From assembly GCF_002080455.1 (NCBI RefSeq), contig NZ_CP020555.1:2480001-2544000 (forward strand): a stretch of DNA of 64,000 nucleotides. The letters run 5' to 3'. The notes beneath the pieces are model-generated. The model had not been told where the DNA came from. It searched no databases and saw nothing but the letters and a program-made list of their open reading frames with translations. The DNA comes from Streptomyces sp. Sge12. GTDB lineage: Bacteria; Actinomycetota; Actinomycetes; Streptomycetales; Streptomycetaceae. Made by a program: the position numbers and the translations under genes. Below are positions 8,720 to 18,355 of the stretch, piece by piece. Each line of letters opens with the position of its first letter. The first letter of the stretch is position 1.

Positions 8720-9217
8720 TCAGCGGTTGCGCAGCCGCTCCAGAAGCGCCTCGTGGACGTGCGCCGGCAGCAGGTGGGCGACGTCGCCGCCCCAGGCCGC
8801 GACCTCCTTGACCAGCGAGGAGGACAGGAAGCTGTAGGTGGGGATGGTCGGGACGAACAGCGTCTCGACGCCCGACAGGCCCATGTTCATCTGGGCCATC
8901 TGGAGCTCGTAGTCGAAGTCGCTGACCGCGCGCAGGCCCTTGACGATGGCCGGGATGTCGCGCTGCTTGCAGAAGTCGACGAGCAGCCCGTGGAAGGACT
9001 CGACCTGGATGTTTCCGTAGTCGGCGGTCGCCTCGCGGATCAGCTCGATCCGCTCCTCGACGGTGAACAGGCTCTGCTTCGACTTGTTGATCATCACGGC
9101 GACGTGCACGACGTCGTAGAGCCTGGAGGCGCGTCCGATGATGTCGAGGTGTCCGTTGTGGATGGGATCGAAGGACCCCGGACAGACGGCGCGGCGCAAC
9201 TGAACTCCCTCGTTCAT
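8720..9217 (-). CDS. coaD: Phosphopantetheine adenylyltransferase
   Basis: Transfers AMP from ATP to 4'-phosphopantetheine, the penultimate step of CoA synthesis. 165 aa. The nucleotidyltransferase motif is plain: AVCPGSFDPIHNGHLDII near residue 10 (HxGH type). A second conserved segment, YSFLSSSLVKEVA, is close to the C-terminus. The ATG at 9217 overlaps the rsmD stop as ATGA, which fixes the start and indicates translational coupling. Confidence 0.96.
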   Translation of the reverse strand: MNEGVQLRRAVCPGSFDPIHNGHLDIIGRASRLYDVVHVAVMINKSKQSLFTVEERIELIREATADYGNIQVESFHGLLVDFCKQRDIPAIVKGLRAVSDFDYELQMAQMNMGLSGVETLFVPTIPTYSFLSSSLVKEVAAWGGDVAHLLPAHVHEALLERLRNR

Positions 9218-9792
9218 GAGTCTTCGCTGGTGGAGGCGGCGCGGCCGTACCACAGGGTGCCCTCGCCGTACTTGCGCGACCGGAGCGGCTCGAAGCCCTC
9301 GGGCCACGGGAAGGCGCCGCTCCTGGTGCTGCGCTCCACGGTGACGAGCGCATCGCCGGTGATCCAGCCATTGGACCGGAGTGTGAGGAGGATCTCCCGC
9401 AGGTCGGCGCTGTCCACGGCGTACGGCGGGTCCAGGAAGACGATGTCGTACGGGTCCCCGGCGGCCCTGGCCGCCACGATCTGCTCCGCCTTGCCCGCGC
9501 GGAACTCGGCGCCGGGCAGGCCCAGCGTCCTGATGTTGTCCCGGATCGCCTTGGCGGCCTTGGCGTCCGCCTCGACGAGCAGGGTGTGGGCCGCGCCGCG
9601 GGAGAGCGATTCCAGGCCGACGGCGCCGGAGCCGCCGTACAGGTCGAGCACCCGGGCCCCTTCGACGCCGTGCAGCGACTCCCAGGTGGAGAAGAGGCCT
9701 TCGCGCATCCGGTCCGAGGTCGGCCGGGTGCCGGTGCCGGGGGGCACGGCCAGCCGTCGCCCGCGGGCACTGCCGGCGATCACGCGGGTCAT
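9214..9792 (-). CDS. rsmD: 16S rRNA (guanine-N2)-methyltransferase RsmD
   Basis: Methylates G966 (E. coli numbering) of 16S rRNA using S-adenosylmethionine. 192 aa from the ATG at 9792 (MTRVIAGSARGRRLAVPPGTG). The SAM loop is VLDLYGGSGAVGLE and the catalytic motif is DIVFLDPPYAV. It overlaps coaD by 4 bp. Upstream lies recG, ending at 9866. Confidence 0.94.
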   Translation of the reverse strand: MTRVIAGSARGRRLAVPPGTGTRPTSDRMREGLFSTWESLHGVEGARVLDLYGGSGAVGLESLSRGAAHTLLVEADAKAAKAIRDNIRTLGLPGAEFRAGKAEQIVAARAAGDPYDIVFLDPPYAVDSADLREILLTLRSNGWITGDALVTVERSTRSGAFPWPEGFEPLRSRKYGEGTLWYGRAASTSEDS

Positions 9793-9865
9793 CTGGGGTC
9801 CTTCGGTACGACGGCAGGGGCGCGCCCCGGCGTCGCCGTGGCACTCCAACGATAGGTCGTGCCGC

Positions 9866-12058
9866 TCAGCCCTTCTCCAGGTACTGCTCGCGCTCGGTGT
9901 CGAGCAGGGCCTCCAGCGCGGTCCGCAGACCCGGCAGCCGCTCCAGCGCGGGGTCCTCGGCGACGACGCGGGTGGCCTCCTCCCGTGCCTCGGCGATGAC
10001 CTCCTCGTCCTCGATGACGGCGAGCATGCGCAGCGAGGAGCGGACTCCGGACTGGGCCTGGCCCAGGACGTCGCCCTCGCGGCGCTGTTCCAGGTCGATC
10101 CGGGAGAGTTCGAAGCCGTCGAGGGTGGCGGCGACGGCGGCGAGCCGGGCCCGGGCGGGGCTCGCCTCGTGCATCTCGCTGACCAGCAGGCACAGCCCCG
10201 GTGCGGAGCCGCGGCCCACGCGTCCGCGCAGCTGGTGGAGCTGGGAGACGCCGAACCGGTCCGCGTCCATGATCACCATGACCGTGGAGTTGGGGACGTT
10301 CACCCCGACCTCGATGACGGTGGTGGCGACCAGCACCTTGACCTCGCCGGCGGCGAACCGGCGCATGACGTCGTCCTTGTCGGCGGGGTCCATCCGGCCG
10401 TGCAGCACCTCGACGCTCAACCCGGCCAGCGGGCCGCGGGCGAGCTGCTCGGCGATCTCCACGACGGCGAGCGGCGGCCGCCGTTCGCCGTCGTCCCCGG
10501 CGGCCTTCTTCTTGGGGTCGTCCTCGCCGTCGCCGATGCGGGGGCAGACCACATACGCCTGGTGCCCCTTCTCGACCTCCTCGCGGACCCGCTCCCAGGC
10601 CCGGGCGAGGAAGTGCGGCTTGTCCTTGGAGGGCACCACGTGCGTCGCGATCGGGGAGCGCCCGGCCGGCAGCTGGTCCAGGACGGAGGTCTCCAGGTCG
10701 CCGAAGACGGTCATGGCGACCGTGCGCGGGATCGGGGTCGCCGTCATCACCAGCAGGTGCGGGGGTTGCTTGCCCTTGGAGCGCAGTGCGTCGCGCTGCT
10801 CCACCCCGAAGCGGTGCTGCTCGTCCACGACGACCAGGCCGAGGTCGTGGAACTGCACCTTGTCCTCGATCAGCGCGTGCGTGCCGATCACGATGCCGGC
10901 CTCGCCGGTGACCAGGTCGAGCAGGGCCTGGCGGCGGGCGGGCATGCCCATGGAGCCGGTGAGCAGCACGACCTTGGTGCCCTGGTCGGAGCCGCCGAGC
11001 ATGCCCCCCTCGGCGAGCTCCCCCATCATCTCGGTGATGGAGCGGTGGTGCTGCTGGGCGAGCACCTCCGTGGGCGCGAGCATGGCCGCCTGCCCGCCGC
11101 TGTCGACGACGGCGAGCATGGCCCGCAGGGCCACCATCGTCTTCCCGCTTCCGACCTCGCCCTGGAGGAGGCGGTGCATGGGGTGGTCGGTGGCCAGGTC
11201 GTCGAAGATCTCCTTCGAGACGGTCTCCTGGCCCTGGGTGAGGGTGAAGGGCAGTTTCGCGTCGAAGGCGTCGAGCAGGCCGCCGGGGAGCGGGCGGCGG
11301 GGGACGGCCGGGAGCTGGGAGTCGGCGTGCCGGCGGCGGGCCAGGGCGACCTGGAGGACGAAGGCCTCGTCCCACTTGAGGCGCTGGCGGGCGTCCTCGA
11401 TGTCGGCTTTGGTGCCCGGCCGGTGGATCTTCAGGAGGGCCTCGGTGAGCGGGACCAGCCCGCGGCCCTCGCGCAGGGCGGGCGGCAGCGGGTCCACGGC
11501 CTCCTGGGCGCTGGGCAGCACCGCGTCCACGCACTTGGCGATCTTCCAGGACTCCAGCTTCGCGCAGGCCGGGTAGATCGGGATGAGCTGACTGGCGAAG
11601 GCGGTCGCGGCGTCGCGGTCGGAGGCGTCCGCGCCGAGCGGCTCGTAGGCCGGGTGCGCGAGCTGGAGCTTGTGGTTGAACTTGGAGACCTTGCCGGCGA
11701 ACATCGCGCGGCTGCCGGGGAGCAGGTCCTTGTGCGGTTTGTGGACCCCGGCGCCGAAGAAGACGAGCTGGAGGCGGCCGCTGCCGTCGGTGATGGTCAC
11801 CTCCAGGCGCTTGCCGCGGCCCCCGTTGAAGGTCAGGATCCGGGCGTCGGCGACCTGTGCGACGACGGTCACGTGCTCGTCGATCTGGTCGGCGAGCTCG
11901 GCCAGCGAGGTCAGCTCACCGCGCTCGGCGTACCGCCGGGGGTAGTGGTGGAGCAGGTCCAGGGCCGTGTGCAGGCCGAGCTGCTCGGCCAGCACCTTGG
12001 CGGTGGCGGGACCGAGCGTCTTCTTGAGGTCTTCGTCGAGCGCGGGCACGTGTTCCAT
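9866..12058 (-). CDS. recG: ATP-dependent DNA helicase RecG
   Basis: Branch-migrating helicase that processes stalled forks and Holliday junctions. 730 aa from the ATG at 12058 (MEHVPALDEDLKKTLGPATA). The N-terminal OB/wedge domain covers about 1-200. Walker A is LLQGEVGSGKTMVA, motif II is the DEQH box VVDEQHRFGVEQR, and motif III is MTATPIPRT. Motif VI is HQLRGRVGRG. A short charged insert, DPKKKAAGDDGERR, lies in the second helicase lobe. It is downstream of the DAK-type gene with a 26-bp gap. Confidence 0.96.
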   Translation of the reverse strand: MEHVPALDEDLKKTLGPATAKVLAEQLGLHTALDLLHHYPRRYAERGELTSLAELADQIDEHVTVVAQVADARILTFNGGRGKRLEVTITDGSGRLQLVFFGAGVHKPHKDLLPGSRAMFAGKVSKFNHKLQLAHPAYEPLGADASDRDAATAFASQLIPIYPACAKLESWKIAKCVDAVLPSAQEAVDPLPPALREGRGLVPLTEALLKIHRPGTKADIEDARQRLKWDEAFVLQVALARRRHADSQLPAVPRRPLPGGLLDAFDAKLPFTLTQGQETVSKEIFDDLATDHPMHRLLQGEVGSGKTMVALRAMLAVVDSGGQAAMLAPTEVLAQQHHRSITEMMGELAEGGMLGGSDQGTKVVLLTGSMGMPARRQALLDLVTGEAGIVIGTHALIEDKVQFHDLGLVVVDEQHRFGVEQRDALRSKGKQPPHLLVMTATPIPRTVAMTVFGDLETSVLDQLPAGRSPIATHVVPSKDKPHFLARAWERVREEVEKGHQAYVVCPRIGDGEDDPKKKAAGDDGERRPPLAVVEIAEQLARGPLAGLSVEVLHGRMDPADKDDVMRRFAAGEVKVLVATTVIEVGVNVPNSTVMVIMDADRFGVSQLHQLRGRVGRGSAPGLCLLVSEMHEASPARARLAAVAATLDGFELSRIDLEQRREGDVLGQAQSGVRSSLRMLAVIEDEEVIAEAREEATRVVAEDPALERLPGLRTALEALLDTEREQYLEKG

Positions 12059-12084
12059 TGCACACCATGGCGCTGACAAGCCGG

Positions 12085-13773
12085 CTATTCCACCCCGATG
12101 AGGAGCGGGGCCGAGTAGCGGCCGCCGCGGTAGGTGACGGTGTCCACGGCGAGGTGGCCGTGCTGGACGTACGCCTCCAGGCGCTCGGCGACGGCGTCCG
12201 GCACGTCGGGTCCCAGGACCAGGGTGACGAGTTCGCCGCCGGAGCCCAGCATCCGGTCCAGGACGGCCTCGGCGGTCTCGGTCAGGCCCGAGCCGATGAC
12301 CGCGACGTCCCCGTCGATGAGGCCGAGCACGTCGCCGGCCTGGCAGATGCCGGCCGAGGTGAAGGACTGCCGTTCGGCGACGGCCAGTTCCCCGTACCGG
12401 GTGGCGCCGGCCGCCGCCGTCATGGCGACCACGTCCTCGTCGAAGCTGCCCTCGGGGTCGTGCACGGCGAGGGCGGCCAGTCCCTGGACCGCGGAGCGGG
12501 TGGGGATCACGGCCACGCGCACGCCCTCGGCGCGGGCCTGTTCGGCCGCCGCGGCCGCGGCGGCGCGCAGCTCGGCGCCGCCCGGCAGGAGCACCACCTC
12601 GCGGGCGTGCGCACGGCGTACGGCGTCGAGGAGTTCGGCGGCGGCCGGGAGCTCGCCGGGGCGCACGAGCACGGGGGTCGCACCGGCCTCCCCGCACAGT
12701 CCGGCCAGTCCCTCGCCGGGGACGACGGCGACCACGGCCCGCTGGGCGCGCTCGCCGCGGGCCCGGCGGCGCTCGTCCCCGAAGTGGGTGATCCGTATCC
12801 GGTAGGGCCGTCCGGCCACGACTCCGGCCTCCACGGCCGCGCCGGGGTCGTCGACATGGACGTGGACGTTCCACAGTCCGTCGCCTCCGACGACGACCAG
12901 CGAGTCGCCGAGTCCGTCGAGGCGTTCGCGCAGTTCGCCGACGGCCGCCTCGGTGGCCTCCAGCAGGTAGATCACCTCGTACGCGGGCCCGTCCTCCTCC
13001 TGCGCGCAGGGGTCCTGCGGCTGCGGGACGGGCACCGCCCGGCCGCGCACCGGTTCGGCGGCCGGCTCCTGTCCGGACAGCGCCTGCCACAGGGCCCCGA
13101 AGACGACGACGAGCCCGCAGCCGCCGGCGTCGACCACCCCGGCGCGGCTCAGCGCGGCGAGCTGCCCGGGGGTCTCGGCCAGGGCCGCACGGGCCCCGTC
13201 GTAGGCGGCGCGGGCCACCTCGACGGCGGTCCCGGCGGCGGCTCCGGCCGCCTCGCCGGCCCGGGCGGCGGCGCCGGCGACGGTGAGCATGGTGCCCTCC
13301 ACCGGGTGCGCGACGGCCGCGTACGCCTCCTCCGCGGCCCGGGTCAGGGCGCGGGCCAGCAGCCCGCCGGTCCCCCGGCCGTCCTTCCCGCCGTGCTCCG
13401 CCGGGTCGGACCACTCGGGCTGCTCGGCGCCGAGTACGTCGGCCACCCCGCGCAGCAGCTGCGCGAGGATCGTCCCGGAGTTCCCGCGGGCCCCCACCAG
13501 TGCCCCGTGCGCCCAGGCGCGTACCGCCTCGGCCAGGGAGGTGGTCCCTGTGCCGTCGGTCACCTCGGGGAACGCCTCGGCGAGGCCGCGGTCGGCCGAT
13601 TCGGCGGTGAGGTAGAGGTTGGTGCCGGTGTCGGCGTCGGCGACCGGGTAGACGTTGATCGCGTCGATGTCCTCGCGGGCCCGGCCCAGTGCGGCCAGGG
13701 CCAGCGAGCTCCAGGTGCGCACCGCTTCGGCGTCGAGCTCGTCAGGGGCCTGCGGCTGCGGCTCGTGCGGCAC
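12085..13773 (-). CDS. DAK/DegV-fold protein (fatty acid kinase FakA-like)
   Basis: 562 aa from the GTG at 13773, which has an excellent AAGGAGGAA ribosome site about 6 nt upstream. The N-terminal 200 residues are a DhaL-like kinase domain: INVYPVADADTGTNL contains the conserved aspartates that bind Mg-ATP, and GARGNSGTILAQLLRG follows. The C-terminal half is a DegV/FakB-like fold. By family this is the YloV/FakA type, which phosphorylates fatty acids with a FakB partner, or a dihydroxyacetone kinase-like protein. Its location next to recG is conserved in actinobacteria. The substrate is not proven. Confidence 0.87.
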   Translation of the reverse strand: MPHEPQPQAPDELDAEAVRTWSSLALAALGRAREDIDAINVYPVADADTGTNLYLTAESADRGLAEAFPEVTDGTGTTSLAEAVRAWAHGALVGARGNSGTILAQLLRGVADVLGAEQPEWSDPAEHGGKDGRGTGGLLARALTRAAEEAYAAVAHPVEGTMLTVAGAAARAGEAAGAAAGTAVEVARAAYDGARAALAETPGQLAALSRAGVVDAGGCGLVVVFGALWQALSGQEPAAEPVRGRAVPVPQPQDPCAQEEDGPAYEVIYLLEATEAAVGELRERLDGLGDSLVVVGGDGLWNVHVHVDDPGAAVEAGVVAGRPYRIRITHFGDERRRARGERAQRAVVAVVPGEGLAGLCGEAGATPVLVRPGELPAAAELLDAVRRAHAREVVLLPGGAELRAAAAAAAEQARAEGVRVAVIPTRSAVQGLAALAVHDPEGSFDEDVVAMTAAAGATRYGELAVAERQSFTSAGICQAGDVLGLIDGDVAVIGSGLTETAEAVLDRMLGSGGELVTLVLGPDVPDAVAERLEAYVQHGHLAVDTVTYRGGRYSAPLLIGVE

Positions 13774-14013
13774 CGGGCGTTCCTCCTTGTGCGGGCCAGG
13801 GTTCACCGCAGGGTAACGAAGGACCCCCCGGGCGTCGGGACCGCGGGGCGGGGGCAGCGGCGGACATGGTAGTTTTCTTGGACGGACGCAGTCGTTGTAT
13901 GCTGCTCCGGTTGCCCGATGAGAGTCGGGCCATTCCCCCGGCAAACCACTTCAGACCTCTGAATCCGGTGCGCCGGTTTCACTGTAATTGCATCTGAAGT
14001 CTTGGAGTGACCT
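13774..14013 (+). promoter_or_regulatory. rpmB upstream region
   Basis: 240 bp between the divergent DAK-type gene and rpmB. A TATGCT (-10-like) at 13898 has TTCTTG 17 bp upstream, a weak promoter candidate. A hairpin GCCCGA/TCGGGC spans 13913-13930. I see no convincing Zur box. Confidence 0.3.
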
Positions 14014-14199
14014 GTGGCTGCCAACTGCGACGTTTGCGCCAAGGGGCCGAGCTTCGGCAACAACATCTCCCACTCGCACCGCCGCACCTCGCGTCGCTGG
14101 AACCCGAACATCCAGCGCGTCCGTGCCGTGGTCAATGGGACGCCGAAGCGCCTCAACGCCTGCACCTCGTGCATCAAGGCCGGCAAGGTCTCGCGCTGA
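14014..14199 (+). CDS. rpmB: 50S ribosomal protein L28 (zinc-binding form)
   Basis: 61 aa, start GTG at 14014, [20 protein letters not shown]. The CDVC and CTSC pairs mark the zinc-coordinating C+ type; streptomycetes often carry a second Zur-repressed C- copy elsewhere. It is monocistronic, with a strong bidirectional terminator after it. Confidence 0.97.
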   Translation: MAANCDVCAKGPSFGNNISHSHRRTSRRWNPNIQRVRAVVNGTPKRLNACTSCIKAGKVSR

Positions 14200-14234
14200 C
14201 GCCTCCCGTCGTAGCGCAGCCCTTCCGGTTGCCA

Positions 14235-14269
14235 AAAAGGCCGGCTCACCTCTGGTGAGCCGGCCTTTT
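14235..14269. terminator. Bidirectional intrinsic terminator between rpmB and thiD
   Basis: A perfect 16-bp stem (14235-14250 with 14254-14269) has a 3-nt loop, with an A-run on the left and a T-run on the right. It works for both convergent genes. Confidence 0.9.
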
Positions 14270-14286
14270 GCCTTGTCCGGCGGGGC

Positions 14287-15087
14287 TCAGCGCCACTGCC
14301 AGGCGTGATCCACCGGGCCGATGCCCCCGCCGAGCGCGAAGCCGGCGGCGATGGCGCCCGTGACGTACTCCTTGGCGGCCAGGACCGCCTCCGGCACTTC
14401 CAGGCCCTTGGCCAGGCCCGCCGCGATCGCGCTGGCGAGGGTGCAGCCGGTGCCGTGGGTGTGCCGGTTGTCGTGGCGGGGGGCGCGCAGCCACCGCTCC
14501 TCGGTCCCGTCGGTGAGCAGGTCGACGGCCTCGTGGCCGTGGGCCGCGAGGTGTCCGCCCTTGATCAGCGCCCACCGCGGCCCGAAGCCGAGGATCGCGT
14601 CGGCGGCCCGCCGCATGTCCTCCTCGCTCTCCACCACCACGCCCGTGAGCTGCGCCACCTCGTCCAGGTTGGGCGTGGCCACGGCGGCCCGCGGCAGCAG
14701 CTCCTTGCGCACGGCGTCCAGCGCGGAGACGGCGAGCAGCGCGTCCCCGTGCTTGGAGACGCCCACGGGGTCCACGACGGCCGGGGCCGGGGTGTCGGCC
14801 AGCAGCGCGGCCACCGTCTCGACCAGCACGGCGGAGGACAGCATCCCGGTCTTCACGGCCCGGACGCCGATGTCGTCCACGACGGCCCGGTACTGGGCCG
14901 TGACGGCCTCGGCGGGCAGCTCCCAGGCCCCGTGGACGCCGAGCGAGTTCTGCGCCGTCACGGCGGTCACCACGCTCATGCCGTGCACCCCGAGCGCCAG
15001 CATCGTCTTGAGGTCGGCCTGGATGCCCGCGCCGCCGCCGGAGTCGGATCCGGCGACGGTCAGGCACAGCGGAGGGGCGGTGCTCAC
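14287..15087 (-). CDS. thiD: Hydroxymethylpyrimidine/phosphomethylpyrimidine kinase
   Basis: Phosphorylates HMP and HMP-P in the pyrimidine branch of thiamine synthesis. 266 aa. The N-terminal signature [20 protein letters not shown] is diagnostic of ThiD. The ribokinase-fold C-terminal motif with the catalytic Asp region appears as [17 protein letters not shown]. The GTG at 15087 overlaps the thiL stop (GTGA), so the two are translationally coupled. Confidence 0.95.
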   Translation of the reverse strand: MSTAPPLCLTVAGSDSGGGAGIQADLKTMLALGVHGMSVVTAVTAQNSLGVHGAWELPAEAVTAQYRAVVDDIGVRAVKTGMLSSAVLVETVAALLADTPAPAVVDPVGVSKHGDALLAVSALDAVRKELLPRAAVATPNLDEVAQLTGVVVESEEDMRRAADAILGFGPRWALIKGGHLAAHGHEAVDLLTDGTEERWLRAPRHDNRHTHGTGCTLASAIAAGLAKGLEVPEAVLAAKEYVTGAIAAGFALGGGIGPVDHAWQWR

Positions 15088-16067
15088 GGGGTGCCGTCCT
15101 GGGCGGCCGGGTCGGCGCCGAAGTGGTCCCAGCCGCCGGTGCTGGTCCAGGGCGCGCCGTCCACGGTCACCTGGGGCAGCGCGGAGCGGTTGAGGACCTC
15201 GCCGATGACCTTCCAGCGGGCGGGGAGCTTCACGTCGGGCGGGAAGGTCGCCACGATCGCGTGGTCCTCTCCCCCGGTGAGCACCCACTGCAGCGGGTCC
15301 ACGCCGACGGCCTGCCCGATGTCGTGCATCTGGGTCGGGATGTCGACGGACGCCGAGCGCAGGTCGATCCGTACCTTGCTGGCCTCGGCGATGTGCCCGA
15401 GGTCGGCGATCAGCCCGTCGCTGACGTCGGTCATGGCGGTGGCGCCGAGTCCGGCTGCCGCGGGGCCCGCGTGGTAGGGCGGTTCGGGGCGCCGGTGCGC
15501 CTCGACGAAGGCCCGCGGGGAGCGGAAGCCGCGCGAGAGCACGGCGAAGCCGGCCGCGGACCAGCCCAGCCAGCCGGTGACGGCGACGACGTCGCCGGGC
15601 TGGGCGCCGGAGCGCAGGACGGGCTCGTGGTTGCGCAGGTCGCCGAGGGCGGTGATGGCGACGGTGATGACGTCCCCGCGGACGACGTCCCCGCCGACCA
15701 CGGCCGCGCCGGCGACCTGGCACTCGTCGCGGATCCCGTCCATCAGCTCGGTGGGCCAGGTGACCGGGAGTTCGGCGGGGACGACGAGGCCGAGGAGCAG
15801 CGCGGTCGGCACCGCGCCCATGGCGGCGATGTCGGCGAGGTTCTGCGCGGCGGCCTTGCGGCCGACGTCGTAGGCCGTGGACCAGTCGCGCCGGAAGTGC
15901 CGGCCCTCCAGCAGGATGTCGGTGCTCGCCACGACCCGCCGGTCGGGGGCGGACACCACCGCGGCGTCGTCGCCCGGTCCGAGCCGGACCGCCGGGGTGG
16001 TGGTGAGCCGTGAGGTGAGCTCCCTGATCAGCCCGAACTCCCCCAGCTCGCCGACAGTGCCCTTCAT
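15084..16067 (-). CDS. thiL: Thiamine-monophosphate kinase
   Basis: Converts thiamine monophosphate to the pyrophosphate. 327 aa. Landmarks: [16 protein letters not shown] at the start, the Mg/ATP-binding GPGDDAAVV near residue 31, and [25 protein letters not shown] and [16 protein letters not shown] follow. It is first gene of the thiL-thiD pair. No TPP riboswitch fold is evident upstream. Confidence 0.95.
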   Translation of the reverse strand: MKGTVGELGEFGLIRELTSRLTTTPAVRLGPGDDAAVVSAPDRRVVASTDILLEGRHFRRDWSTAYDVGRKAAAQNLADIAAMGAVPTALLLGLVVPAELPVTWPTELMDGIRDECQVAGAAVVGGDVVRGDVITVAITALGDLRNHEPVLRSGAQPGDVVAVTGWLGWSAAGFAVLSRGFRSPRAFVEAHRRPEPPYHAGPAAAGLGATAMTDVSDGLIADLGHIAEASKVRIDLRSASVDIPTQMHDIGQAVGVDPLQWVLTGGEDHAIVATFPPDVKLPARWKVIGEVLNRSALPQVTVDGAPWTSTGGWDHFGADPAAQDGTP

Positions 16068-16312
16068 CGCTGTGCCCCTTCTTGCCCAGTCCGCTTGCGG
16101 TCGCGAGCCGTCTCAGCTCTGGGTACCGTCAACAGATACGTCAACTTGTGCTCTCCGTACGCCCCGCTGTGCGTGGCGCCGGGCCCGCGGGTCTCCCCGT
16201 GGCGCACGGCGACGCGGTACCGTGGCGTCCCTTCTTCCCCCGGCCCGTTCAATCGTGTGGGGCCCACCCGAAGGTTAGGGGAAATGATCCTCGTGGCCGC
16301 CCTGGAGGTTCC
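16068..16312. other. Divergent intergenic region, thiL to Lrp-type gene
   Basis: 245 bp containing promoters for both directions by position. No clear -35/-10 pair, palindrome or riboswitch was recognised. Confidence 0.3.
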
Positions 16313-16546
16313 GTGGTACAGGCGTACATCCTTATCCAGACCGAAGTGGGCAAGGCGTCGTTGGTCGCCGAGTCCATCGGCCAGATCCCGGGGGTGATCC
16401 AGGCCGAGGACGTGACGGGCCCGTACGACGTGATCGTGCGCGCCCAGGCCGACACCGTGGACGAGCTCGGCCGCATGGTCGTCGCCAAGGTCCAGCAGGT
16501 GGAGGGGATCACCCGCACCTTGACCTGCCCGGTGGTCCATCTGTAG
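16313..16546 (+). CDS. Stand-alone Lrp/AsnC ligand-binding (RAM) domain protein
   Basis: 77 aa, start GTG with GGAGG 5 nt upstream. It reads VQAYILIQTEVGKASLVAES and continues as a beta-alpha-beta RAM domain (TGPYDVIVRAQADTVDELGR) ending in TRTLTCPVVHL. There is no helix-turn-helix, so it cannot bind DNA alone. Such proteins bind small molecules such as amino acids, or modulate full-length Lrp proteins (family knowledge). It is highly conserved in Streptomyces. Confidence 0.88.
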   Translation: MVQAYILIQTEVGKASLVAESIGQIPGVIQAEDVTGPYDVIVRAQADTVDELGRMVVAKVQQVEGITRTLTCPVVHL

Positions 16547-16566
16547 CCCCCGTCTACTCTTGGCCG

Positions 16567-17061
16567 GTGATGTCCCTCCACCGCCGGCCCCTCCGTGTCC
16601 TCGCCGCGCCGGCCGTACTGGCCCTCGCAGCTTGTTCCCCGGGCAGCTCCGTTGCCCGGGTCGGCCCTCCGCCCACGCCGCCCGCCGCCGTCGCGGGGCT
16701 CTGTGCCGCGCTGCACAAGGAGCTCCCGGAGTCGGTGGCCGGCCTGGCGCGGACCAGGACCGAACCGGAGTCCGACCTGACCGCCGCGTGGGGCGGCTCG
16801 GCGATCGTACTGCGGTGCGGTATCCCCAAGCCCCCCGAGATGGCCGATCCGAAACAGGACGGAGTCCATGTGAACGGGGTGGCCTGGCTGCTGGAGGAGC
16901 GCGACAAGGCCTCCGGCGGGGGTTTCCGCTTCACCACCGGGCTGCGGCTGGCGTACACCGAGGTCCAGGTCGACAAGGAGCATGCCACGGATGCCGGGAT
17001 GCTCGTCGGGCTGTCCGAGGCGATCGCCGCGACCGTGCCCGAGGGCATCGCCTCCTACTGA
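16567..17061 (+). CDS. DUF3515-type putative lipoprotein
   Basis: 164 aa. A basic N-terminus (MMSLHRRPLRVL) and hydrophobic stretch end in the lipobox LALAAC near residue 23, so it should be lipidated and anchored outside the membrane. The mature part has two more cysteines (GLCAAL, LRCGIPKP) that could form a disulfide. GTG at 16567 or ATG at 16570 could start it. It follows the Lrp-domain gene by 20 bp and is convergent with ddl. Function unknown. Confidence 0.82.
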   Translation: MMSLHRRPLRVLAAPAVLALAACSPGSSVARVGPPPTPPAAVAGLCAALHKELPESVAGLARTRTEPESDLTAAWGGSAIVLRCGIPKPPEMADPKQDGVHVNGVAWLLEERDKASGGGFRFTTGLRLAYTEVQVDKEHATDAGMLVGLSEAIAATVPEGIASY

Positions 17062-17158
17062 GCACCACCGGGCACCGCCCACCGGGTACCGGGCACACCG
17101 CCGCCCGCCGTCCACGCCTTCGGGGGCGGGCGGCGGGCGGTCGGCTTGTCGGACGCTG

Positions 17159-18316
17159 TCAGCGCAGGCCGGTGGAGCGGCGCAGCGCCGCCTGGATCAG
17201 GCGGTCCACCAGTTCCGGGTACTCGATGCCCGTCTTCTGCCACATCAGCGGGTACATGGAGATCGGGGTGAAGCCCGGCATCGTGTTGATCTCGTTGATG
17301 ACGAAGCTGCCGTCCTCGGTGAGGAAGAAGTCTGCGCGCACCAGGCCCTCGCAGGACGCCGCCTCGAAGGCCTCGATCGCGAGCCGCTGCACCTCGGCGG
17401 TCTGCTCCGGGGTCAGCGGGGCGGGCACGATCCCGGAGGCGGAGTCGATGTACTTCGCCTCGAAGTCGTAGAAGTCGTGGCTGGAGACCGGCGGGATCTC
17501 GGCCGGGACGCTCGCGCGCGGCCCGTCCTCGAACTCCAGGACCCCGCACTCGATCTCGCGGCCGCGCAGCAGCGCCTCCACGATGATCTTCGGGTCGTGG
17601 CGCCGGGCCTCCTTGACGGCGGCGTCGAGGCCGGAGGCGTCGTCGACCTTGGTGATGCCGATGGAGGAGCCGGCCCGGGCGGGCTTCACGAACAGCGGCC
17701 AGCCGTGTTCGGCGGCGAAGTCCAGGATCCGGCCGCGGGCGGCGTCCCGGTCGGCCTCCCACTCGCGGGGGCGGATGGTCACGTACGGGCCGACGCTCAG
17801 CCCGAAGGACGTGAACACCCGCTTCATGTAGTCCTTGTCCTGGCCGACGGCCGAGGCGAGGACGCCGGAACCGACGTACGGGATGCCGGAGAGCTCCAGG
17901 AGGCCCTGGAGGGTGCCGTCCTCGCCGTAGGGGCCGTGCAGGACGGGGAAGACGACGTCGACCTCGCCCAGGGCCTTGGGGACGGCGCCCGGTTCGGTGT
18001 AGACGACCTGGCGGCTGGCGGGGTCGACCGAGAGCACGACGGCGCCGTCCTCGGAGTCGGCGAGCTCCTCGACGCTGGGGAGCTTGCGGTCCGCGATGGC
18101 CATCCGCTCGGGCTCGTCGGCGGTCAGCGCCCATCGGCCGTCCGTGGTGATGCCGATGGGCAGCACCTCGTACTTGGAGCGGTCGATGGAGCGCAGCACG
18201 GCGCCCGCCGTGACGACCGAGATGGCGTGTTCCGAGCTGCGGCCGCCGAACACGACGGCCACGCGGGGCTTGCGGCCCTGCTGCTCAGGGGTCTGGGGGA
18301 GGTTCTCGCTGCTCAT
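17159..18316 (-). CDS. ddl: D-alanine--D-alanine ligase
   Basis: ATP-grasp enzyme making the D-Ala-D-Ala end of peptidoglycan precursors. 385 aa from the ATG at 18316. Motifs: VAVVFGGRSSEHAISV, HGPYGEDGTLQGLLE, FVKPARAGSSIGITKV and FVINEINTMPGFTP (Mg-binding). The omega-loop reads FYDFEAKYID; the Tyr after Lys is the residue that marks dipeptide rather than D-Ala-D-lactate ligases, so intrinsic glycopeptide resistance by this enzyme is unlikely. It lies downstream of gpsA with a 39-bp gap. Confidence 0.95.
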   Translation of the reverse strand: MSSENLPQTPEQQGRKPRVAVVFGGRSSEHAISVVTAGAVLRSIDRSKYEVLPIGITTDGRWALTADEPERMAIADRKLPSVEELADSEDGAVVLSVDPASRQVVYTEPGAVPKALGEVDVVFPVLHGPYGEDGTLQGLLELSGIPYVGSGVLASAVGQDKDYMKRVFTSFGLSVGPYVTIRPREWEADRDAARGRILDFAAEHGWPLFVKPARAGSSIGITKVDDASGLDAAVKEARRHDPKIIVEALLRGREIECGVLEFEDGPRASVPAEIPPVSSHDFYDFEAKYIDSASGIVPAPLTPEQTAEVQRLAIEAFEAASCEGLVRADFFLTEDGSFVINEINTMPGFTPISMYPLMWQKTGIEYPELVDRLIQAALRRSTGLR

Positions 18317-18355
18317 ATCGCCACGAGAGTACCCGCTCAAGCGTCCGGAAAGGAG

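Noticed and set aside
8753..12076. Plus-strand frame of 1107 codons across coaD, rsmD and recG
   Set aside because: It crosses three well-supported minus-strand genes and has no domain signature.
13774..14013. Zur box before rpmB
   Set aside because: The L28 here is the zinc-containing form, which is not the Zur-repressed type, and no good palindromic Zur site is visible.
15084..16312. Expected TPP riboswitch upstream of thiL-thiD
   Set aside because: No segment resembling the conserved CUGAGA/ACCUGA core was found in the gap before thiL.
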